IMG/VR virus record: IMGVR_UViG_3300021091_000397
Span: 1-24,963 of that record
Length of the DNA stretch: 24,963 nt
From: a virus
Reading direction: 5' to 3' (one strand)
The notes beneath the pieces were generated by a model that did not search any database, was not told the origin of the DNA, and saw only the letters and a list, made by a program, of their open reading frames with translations. This document shows, piece by piece, positions 21,273-24,963 of the stretch; within the stretch, counting starts at the first letter, position 1, and every line of letters begins with the position of its first letter. The translations under genes and the position numbers were made by a program.

Positions 21273-21530
21273 TCATAAAGGCAATTTTGCTCTGGAACTC
21301 TTTTTAAGAAAGTTAAGTTCCATCGCTTCGTATTTAATTTTATCTTTTAACGGTTTTGAGATAAGTTTAGGAACTGATTCTAAGTCAATGTTGTTCTGCT
21401 CGCAGAAATGAACAATCGCATCAATATAATTCATCTCAGTATTTACTTGCACAAGATTTTCAATCTCCTGTGCAAATCTTGAGGGACAGAAAAATTTACT
21501 CTCTAATACTTTTTCTAACTCATTCTCCAT
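21273..21530 (-). CDS. 33: Late transcription coactivator gp33-like
   Basis: An 85-residue protein starting MENELEKVLESKFFCPSRFA. The segment FAQEIENLVQVNTEMNYIDA ... FCEQNNIDLESVPKLI ... LKDKIKYEAMELNFL follows T4 gp33 (IEKMVEEFGMSYLEA ... LEENSIPETQFAKFI ... IIEKIQSEAIDENLL) in order and spacing. Gp33 bridges host RNA polymerase and the sliding clamp at late promoters. The C-terminus ends KLPL, in place of the T4 clamp-binding DFLL. The ATG at 21530 is preferred over a TTG further upstream; an AGGT stands just before it. The gene overlaps the nuclease stop by 11 bases and has its own sigma70-like promoter inside the nuclease gene. T4 gp33 is 112 residues. Confidence 0.75.
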   Translation of the reverse strand: MENELEKVLESKFFCPSRFAQEIENLVQVNTEMNYIDAIVHFCEQNNIDLESVPKLISKPLKDKIKYEAMELNFLKKSSRAKLPL

Positions 21531-22200
21531 CTGACCTAGTATTGTGACGTACAAATTCTTTGATATAGCGAACTAATAGTCTAATATAATCCCCTTTGTT
21601 TCTTTTGTCAAATACTTTAACTTCGCCACCAGGAGTAACCATTAATGTGATGAGTTTGACGGGAGGGATTTTTGTCAACTCATAATACGCTGCTGCGTAA
21701 AATGTTTCTTGAACGAAATAATTTTCGATCCACTCTTCTGGTTTTATTTTTTCTGATGTCTTAAAGTCAATGACAGCGAGCTCGCCATCATACTCTGCAA
21801 TACAATCAACTCTTCCAGCAAGCCCTAAGTATTCGGAATAAAGAGTTCTTTCAATTGCATGAATATTATTTATCTTATCAAGATAAGGCTTTGCATGATA
21901 AAACATAAACTTTGTCAGAGGTTGATAATCATCCCAGTTGAGTTCTTTGTTTTCCAAATAATCTTGGCAGACTTGATGAAAGTCAGTTCCTCTTGCGGTT
22001 GCTTTTCTTGTAATTGCATTTGCTTTCTCAAGACCAACTCTCTTTCTCCATTCGGTAAAGATCTGTCGATTGTAGAAAGAGGTTACAGAGGTAATTGATG
22101 GCACCCAGTCTCCATTCGGGAGATTATAGAGACGGATGCCATTTGTTTCTTTCTTTTCTAGTTCGAGTTCACCTAAGTAATTATGATGAATAAATGTCAT
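21520..22200 (-). CDS. PD-(D/E)XK exonuclease, MGME1/RecB-like
   Basis: A 226-residue protein with the RecB-family nuclease motifs in order: VPSITSVTSFYNR near 33, RGTDFHQ (H75), E117 in AIERTLYSE, GRVDCIA (D132), AVIDFKTSEK (D145 and K147), and YFVQETFYAAAYYE (Q164). This set resembles mitochondrial MGME1-type exonucleases, which trim single-stranded DNA ends. A role in replication, recombination or host DNA breakdown is inferred. The ATG overlaps the PhoH stop (ATGA). The 3' part of the gene contains the sigma70-like promoter for gp33. Confidence 0.75.
   Translation of the reverse strand: MTFIHHNYLGELELEKKETNGIRLYNLPNGDWVPSITSVTSFYNRQIFTEWRKRVGLEKANAITRKATARGTDFHQVCQDYLENKELNWDDYQPLTKFMFYHAKPYLDKINNIHAIERTLYSEYLGLAGRVDCIAEYDGELAVIDFKTSEKIKPEEWIENYFVQETFYAAAYYELTKIPPVKLITLMVTPGGEVKVFDKRNKGDYIRLLVRYIKEFVRHNTRSDGE
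21583..21611 (-). promoter_or_regulatory. Sigma70-like promoter of gp33, TTGACA-17-TATATT
   Basis: TTGACA at 21606-21611 and TATATT at 21583-21588 with 17-base spacing, within the nuclease coding sequence. The start near 21576 gives a leader of about 46 bases before gp33. Confidence 0.55.
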
Positions 22201-22949
22201 GCACCAACTTCCATTTTTGCGAGAATATATTCTTTAACTAAACCTGAACGAACAATATCATCAACACCAAATTCAATGATATCGATAGACGGCATGATAC
22301 GAAGGATTTTCATGAAATCAACGATACCATTCTTTTCATTCGATTTAATTAGGTCACTTTGAGTGGCATCGCCACAAAACATAATCTTAGAGTTTTCACC
22401 TACACGAGTAATGATACTATCAAGTTCGTGGAAGTTTAAGTTTTGGAATTCATCAACGATAATAACAGAATTATCAAGAGTCGTTCCGCGAATAAAGGAA
22501 GTAGACCAGAAGCTGATCGTTCCTTGCGTTTTAAGATTGCCATAAAGCATCTCAAACGATGCATCATCTGGCATTTGGAACATGAATTTCACCATGTTCT
22601 TATATGGGATTTGATAAAGTGAGGATTTATCTTCATGATCGCCAGGAAGAAATCCAATTTCACGAGTGGCAACAAGAGATCTAACGATGTAAATTTTTTC
22701 GTAAGGTGCTCTATCGTCTAAAACGTCTTGAAGGGCATTATACAATGTGATGAAAGTTTTACCAGTTCCGGCACATCCATATGCAACAATGTTTTTGTTT
22801 GCTTCATACGCTTCATACAGAAGTTTTTGATTTTCTGTTAAAGGTTCAATCTCTCTCATTAAATCAAGATTGATTGGCTTCTTACGCTTCATTTGCTTTG
22901 CGGTCATTCCGACACCAATCGGTTGATCATCCTTTCTTCTTCTTGCCAT
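22197..22949 (-). CDS. phoH: PhoH-like P-loop ATPase
   Basis: The 250-residue protein has Walker A GCAGTGKT (58-65), Walker B VIIVDEFQN (162-170) and GDATQSD (193-199), with the PhoH-type order QKLLYEAY ... NKNIVAYG ... IYIVRSLVATREIGFLPG between. The LPGD...K segment is characteristic of the family. Phage PhoH is widespread in marine viruses and is related to host phosphate-starvation proteins; its role in infection is not known. It starts 17 bases after the 82-residue gene and its stop overlaps the nuclease start. No clear ribosome binding site or promoter is seen before it. Confidence 0.9.
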   Translation of the reverse strand: MARRRKDDQPIGVGMTAKQMKRKKPINLDLMREIEPLTENQKLLYEAYEANKNIVAYGCAGTGKTFITLYNALQDVLDDRAPYEKIYIVRSLVATREIGFLPGDHEDKSSLYQIPYKNMVKFMFQMPDDASFEMLYGNLKTQGTISFWSTSFIRGTTLDNSVIIVDEFQNLNFHELDSIITRVGENSKIMFCGDATQSDLIKSNEKNGIVDFMKILRIMPSIDIIEFGVDDIVRSGLVKEYILAKMEVGA

Positions 22950-22966
22950 ATGGTTTTATAAAAAAT

Positions 22967-23215
22967 TTAGACTGGTTTTACGTTTGACCCAGGTGCTTTG
23001 GATGCCTTACGAAGGACATCATTCCATCCTGGATGAGACTTTCTAAGTTTGTCATAGACCTCACCAATTTCTCCCGAAGCGGGGCAAGTTGATGGATCTG
23101 ACCAATCTCTGTCCCATTCGGGATTGTCTCTTTTCCATTGGTCCCAATCATGAATACTCATGGTAACTTCTTTTTGTTCACCAGTTTGTTTATGAATAAC
23201 AGGATAAGTTGCCAA
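22967..23215 (-). CDS. Hypothetical protein, 82 aa, TTG start
   Basis: I do not recognise a function. The protein starts MATYPVIHKQTGEQKEVTMS, with tryptophan-rich acidic sequence DQWKRDNPEWDRDWSDP and a basic end. The opening M-x-TY with K-x-TGE and a CPASGE later is faintly reminiscent of FmdB-type zinc ribbons that lost cysteines; weak evidence. The start codon is TTG: GGAGGAG stands 5 bases before it, and no ATG is in frame there. The promoter box AATAAATA is 26 bases before it, so late expression is predicted although it precedes PhoH and replication genes. Confidence 0.65.
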   Translation of the reverse strand: MATYPVIHKQTGEQKEVTMSIHDWDQWKRDNPEWDRDWSDPSTCPASGEIGEVYDKLRKSHPGWNDVLRKASKAPGSNVKPV

Positions 23216-23241
23216 GTTTACTCCTCCATTTTATATGTTGA

Positions 23242-23249
23242 TATTTATT
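23242..23249 (-). promoter_or_regulatory. Late promoter box AATAAATA before the 82-aa gene
   Basis: 7 of 8 match to TATAAATA, containing the TAA stop of thyX, 26 bases before the TTG start. Confidence 0.5.
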
Positions 23250-23937
23250 CAATAGTAATCGATGGTGCATCGTTACATTCTGAGCAGTTTTCATTACGAG
23301 ACCAACCAAGTGCCTCAGATACGGCAGGGAACTGGCAAATAAAGATGCAGCGAACTAACTCTGCAATCTCCATATGTTCCTTCTGTGTACCGTGTGCAGA
23401 ACGCAAATCAATGTAATGTATCCATGACCTTACAGAGCCAGTCATATAGAGTCTTGTGGGCGTCGCTAAGGGCAATACAAACCTTGCACATTCCTTTGCC
23501 ACTCCTTTTTCCAGAAGGCGGTTGTAGACCCTCTGAGAGTGCTCAAAGAGAATGCGAATGTCTTCAAGTAAAGTTAGTTTCAGATAGTCAGGAATATCAT
23601 CAATTGAGTTTTGACGATTCTTGTCATCTTGCCTACGAAGTTCTGGAAGAGGAATCGTTCCACCTAGAAGGTTTGTATCAGCATATCGTTGAGAAAATTC
23701 TTGATATGTAAATGAGCGGTGTCGAAGAATTTGAGCCGCTATACCTCTTGTTGTATTGATCTCAACGGTCATTGAAGCTTGCTCAAAGATGCTCCAATGC
23801 TGATGGGCAATACAATACTTTAAGAGACCAGCAAACTTCTCGTTTTCTTGGTTACTTGGATTGCTGACACGAGCACAATATGCCATGTGTTTTTCAGCAT
23901 CAGGAGTAACACTAATGAGTTTAACTTCTGGTTTCAT
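23245..23937 (-). CDS. thyX: Flavin-dependent thymidylate synthase ThyX
   Basis: The 230-residue protein carries the ThyX signature RHRSFTYQEFSQRY (residues 72-85) for FAD and dUMP binding, plus HWSIFEQASMTVEI before it and VRSWIHYIDLRSAHGTQKEH after it, which contains the conserved RS...H..AQ-like segment. It makes dTMP from dUMP using methylenetetrahydrofolate, FAD and NADPH, supplying phage DNA synthesis. The start at 23937 (MKPEVKLISVTPDAE) is chosen because it lies just past the upstream stop; an earlier in-frame ATG at 23973 would overlap that gene by 26 bases. The stop codon sits in a late promoter box. Confidence 0.92.
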   Translation of the reverse strand: MKPEVKLISVTPDAEKHMAYCARVSNPSNQENEKFAGLLKYCIAHQHWSIFEQASMTVEINTTRGIAAQILRHRSFTYQEFSQRYADTNLLGGTIPLPELRRQDDKNRQNSIDDIPDYLKLTLLEDIRILFEHSQRVYNRLLEKGVAKECARFVLPLATPTRLYMTGSVRSWIHYIDLRSAHGTQKEHMEIAELVRCIFICQFPAVSEALGWSRNENCSECNDAPSITIE

Positions 23938-23947
23938 AAACTCGAAC

Positions 23948-24130
23948 TCAGTCGGGATATCCATCATCGTCATAAAAAATTTCGTCGTAGTCGTGAATGT
24001 GTGATGTAATTTCTTCGTATCTTATATCTTTCGAAGTATACATTGAAGCATCAGAATAAACTTCTGACTTCAAACATTCTACAAGAGATTCAAGATTTCT
24101 GATAATTAATTTTAGTTTCTCTCTGTCCAT
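23948..24130 (-). CDS. Small conserved hypothetical protein, 60 aa
   Basis: Function unknown. It starts MDREKLKLIIRNLESLVECL, a predicted amphipathic helix, and ends in an acidic stretch (HDYDEIFYDDDGYPD). The helix-plus-acidic-tail form resembles other small cyanophage proteins I recall. It lies directly upstream of thyX and downstream of a terminator, with a sigma70-like promoter inside and after that terminator, so it is the first gene of the thyX unit. No strong ribosome binding site is visible. Confidence 0.65.
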   Translation of the reverse strand: MDREKLKLIIRNLESLVECLKSEVYSDASMYTSKDIRYEEITSHIHDYDEIFYDDDGYPD

Positions 24131-24151
24131 AAGATAGTATTTTCTTGAATT

Positions 24152-24180
24152 ATCATAACATAAAAAAAGGAGGGGATCAA
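24152..24180 (-). promoter_or_regulatory. Sigma70-like promoter TTGATC-17-TATGAT, overlapping a terminator
   Basis: TATGAT at 24152-24157 with TTGATC at 24175-24180, 17 bases apart on the minus strand. The -35 element is made of the terminator loop and one stem base. It would drive the 60-residue gene and thyX. The -35 matches 4 of 6. Confidence 0.45.
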
Positions 24181-24187
24181 CCCCTCC
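24162..24187 (-). terminator. Strong rho-independent terminator
   Basis: On the minus strand GGAGGGG pairs perfectly with CCCCTCC around a 5-base loop (TTGAT) and is followed by seven T. It ends 8 bases after the stop of the 58-residue gene. Confidence 0.9.
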
Positions 24188-24195
24188 AATGAACG

Positions 24196-24372
24196 TTATG
24201 GTTTACTCAACATCTCTAGACATACCCTTTTACAGTGTTGTCGATTCTCATTGCGCTCAATCAAACAATTAAAATAGTCATTAATTAATTCATTTTGTTC
24301 GTTACATCTATCTATGGTATCCTCAAATTGTTTCCATCCAGCTAGTTGATTGTAAGAAATTAAGTTGTGCAT
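24196..24372 (-). CDS. Small conserved hypothetical protein, 58 aa
   Basis: Function unknown. It starts MHNLISYNQLAGWKQFEDTI, is helical and charged, and carries three cysteines (DRCNEQNEL, YFNCLIE, HCKRVCLEML region), two of them four residues apart near the end. I recall similar MHNLIS-type proteins in marine T4-like phages. The ATG at 24372 has GGAGG at 5-6 bases, so it is preferred over an upstream in-frame TTG. It is a single-gene unit between two terminators, with a 130-base leader containing a dyad. Confidence 0.65.
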   Translation of the reverse strand: MHNLISYNQLAGWKQFEDTIDRCNEQNELINDYFNCLIERNENRQHCKRVCLEMLSKP

Positions 24373-24421
24373 AATGCCCTCCACGCACAAAGAATATCAT
24401 AACAAAGAAGTTTTCGTTCAT
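24323..24421 (-). CDS. Possible 32-residue overlapping peptide
   Basis: An ATG at 24421 with AGGTG at ideal spacing opens a 32-codon frame (MNENFFVMIFFVRGGHYAQL...) that overlaps the 58-residue gene in another frame. Its first 12 residues are hydrophobic. The good ribosome binding site is the only real support; it could be a leader peptide or chance. Confidence 0.25.
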   Translation of the reverse strand: MNENFFVMIFFVRGGHYAQLNFLQSTSWMETI

Positions 24422-24437
24422 TTGTATCACCTCAGAT

Positions 24438-24457
24438 ATTCTACTACTATGTAGAAT
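24438..24457. promoter_or_regulatory. Inverted repeat ATTCTAC-N6-GTAGAAT
   Basis: Perfect 7-base arms separated by 6 bases, just before the AGGTG site at 24421. One arm contains TAGAAT, a 5 of 6 match to a -10 box on the minus strand, but no good -35 is present. It could be an operator or a 5' leader hairpin. Confidence 0.4.
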
Positions 24458-24503
24458 GATTGTGTTGATTTTCTGATATTACGCAATAAAAATTTATGCC
24501 TAT

Positions 24504-24523
24504 TAAAAAGGGGGGTTGCCCCC
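24504..24523 (-). terminator. Rho-independent terminator of the small-gene operon
   Basis: On the minus strand GGGGG and CCCCC close a 3-base loop (CAA), followed by TTTTT. It begins 6 bases after the stop of the 29-residue gene. Confidence 0.85.
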
Positions 24524-24528
24524 GGTGA

Positions 24529-24618
24529 TTAATACTTATACAACCATTGAATATAGGTTGAAAGTAAGATTGTTCCCAGAGCTGCTGCGGCAGTTAAAGA
24601 TACGACGATTTGTGCCAT
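24529..24618 (-). CDS. Single-pass membrane micro-protein, 29 aa
   Basis: The frame reads MAQIVVSLTAAAALGTILLS followed by TYIQWLYKY. Almost the whole protein is one hydrophobic helix ending in an aromatic, basic tail, so a single membrane segment is predicted. Small one-helix proteins of about this size occur in photosynthetic complexes, but no motif links it to one. Its ATG overlaps the stop of the 32-residue gene (TAATG), which argues for a translated gene. A terminator follows at once. It is too short for usual gene callers. Confidence 0.55.
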   Translation of the reverse strand: MAQIVVSLTAAAALGTILLSTYIQWLYKY

Positions 24619-24716
24619 TACTTTGCTCCTACTAGTTGTGCTAGTTGTGCTTGATGACGACGCTCCTCTCTTTGCTTTTGCTCCTTAATCAATTGCAGGA
24701 AGTTAAGTTTTTTCAT
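24618..24716 (-). CDS. Basic micro-protein, 32 aa
   Basis: The frame MKKLNFLQLIKEQKQREERR then HQAQLAQLVGAK is a charged helix with a repeated AQL unit. It is joined to both neighbours by start/stop overlaps (ATGA upstream, TAATG downstream). A GGAGGAG ribosome binding site lies before its ATG within the end of the upstream gene. Function unknown. Confidence 0.55.
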   Translation of the reverse strand: MKKLNFLQLIKEQKQREERRHQAQLAQLVGAK

Positions 24717-24874
24717 TTCTTCTCCTCCCAGTTCCAGTTGTTACAAGGACGGTAAGCAACACCACGATACTTATTTGATGGATGCGATGGAGCATGTGTT
24801 ACAGAATACCACTTACGATATTCTAGTTTCGGAGTGTGAGTATTATACTTCACACCACGATAGGTTGCTGTCAT
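24713..24874 (-). CDS. Small TYRGV-motif protein (DUF4278-like), 53 aa
   Basis: The frame starts MTATYRGVKYNTHTPKLEYR and contains a second KYRGVAYRP unit, then ends WNWEEKK. The TYRGV-x-Y opening is that of DUF4278-type proteins, which I know from cyanobacteria and their phages; their function is not established. The ATG overlaps the stop of the upstream partial gene, which has the same motif near its end. The end of the gene carries the ribosome binding site GGAGGAG of the next. Confidence 0.65.
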   Translation of the reverse strand: MTATYRGVKYNTHTPKLEYRKWYSVTHAPSHPSNKYRGVAYRPCNNWNWEEKK

Positions 24875-24963
24875 CCCTTGGTCCCCTCTTTTACAAACTT
24901 GACCCCACGATAGGTCTCATTGTATTGTTGAGGTTGTTGTTGCATTTGCTGTTGGTAGGCGAT
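24871..24963 (-). CDS. Glutamine-rich protein with TYRGV motif, C-terminal 30 residues (partial)
   Basis: The gene enters from the right edge. The visible end is glutamine-rich (QQQMQQQPQQYNE) and closes TYRGVKFVKEGTKG, the same TYRGV-x-(Y/F) unit as the next gene, so it is probably another DUF4278-like protein. Its TGA overlaps the following ATG. Length and start are unknown. Confidence 0.6.
   Translation of the reverse strand: MAYQQQMQQQPQQYNETYRGVKFVKEGTKG

Noticed and set aside
21867-21874. GATAAATA late-type box on the minus strand
   Set aside because: It lies in the middle of the nuclease gene with no gene start within 300 bases downstream.
23937-23973. Longer ThyX start at 23973
   Set aside because: It would overlap the upstream gene by 26 bases and adds residues not typical of ThyX; kept only as an alternative.
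1-24963. CRISPR array, insertion sequence, integrase or attachment site
   Set aside because: No regularly spaced repeats, transposase or integrase motifs were seen anywhere in the window.

Overview
This window is a piece of an AT-rich, densely packed genome of a T4-like myovirus that infects marine cyanobacteria (Synechococcus or Prochlorococcus). That reading rests on recognisable T4 core genes (gp4, gp5, gp26/gp51, gp27, gp32, gp33, gp48, gp53, gp54, gp59) mixed with genes typical of cyanophages (a CP12 homologue, PhoH, ThyX, a 2OG-Fe(II) oxygenase, small TYRGV-motif proteins). Genes nearly always touch or overlap, and no stretch over 300 bases lacks a gene.

Layout. 1-144 (minus) is the start of a large virion protein that runs off the left edge. 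191-2028 (minus) is an accessory block: a Mom-like modification protein, several small unknown proteins, tRNA-Thr(UGU), tRNA-Leu(UAA), two terminators and two strong sigma70-type promoters. 2079-15938 (minus) is the tail/baseplate hub block, in transcription order gp54, gp26 with gp51, two large tape-measure-like proteins (the second carrying two predicted peptidoglycan hydrolase domains), gp27, CP12, gp5, three structural proteins and a prolyl-4-hydroxylase-like oxygenase. 15982-19286 (plus) is a short opposite-strand block: gp4, an unknown protein, gp48, gp53. 19287-23215 (minus) is replication and transcription: an 82-aa unknown, PhoH, an MGME1-like nuclease, gp33, gp59, an unknown and gp32. 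23245-24963 (minus) holds ThyX and a run of very small genes between two terminators.

Regulation can be read from the DNA. Boxes matching the T4-type late promoter (TATAAATA or one mismatch) lie 23-35 bases before the left-edge gene, cp12, gp26, gp4 and the 82-aa gene; three of them contain the upstream gene's TAA stop. Sigma70-like promoters (TTGACA or close, then TATAAT-like) lie in the 3' ends of upstream genes before gp32, gp33, the 1846-2028 gene and a 58-nt promoter-terminator unit at the left edge. Host-type promoters would fit early/middle genes, and late boxes read by gp33/gp55-type machinery fit virion genes.

Main points of interest: a T TTT TTC slippery heptamer plus hairpin joining gp26 to gp51, which looks like the programmed -1 frameshift of tail-assembly chaperones; a possible 58-nt RNA unit; CP12 placed behind a late promoter inside the hub cluster; gp5 without a lysozyme domain next to a tape-measure-like protein with two hydrolase domains; a gp32 without its zinc-binding cysteines; and a class I Leu tRNA. 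All functional calls come from reading motifs and from memory of the families; no database search was run.
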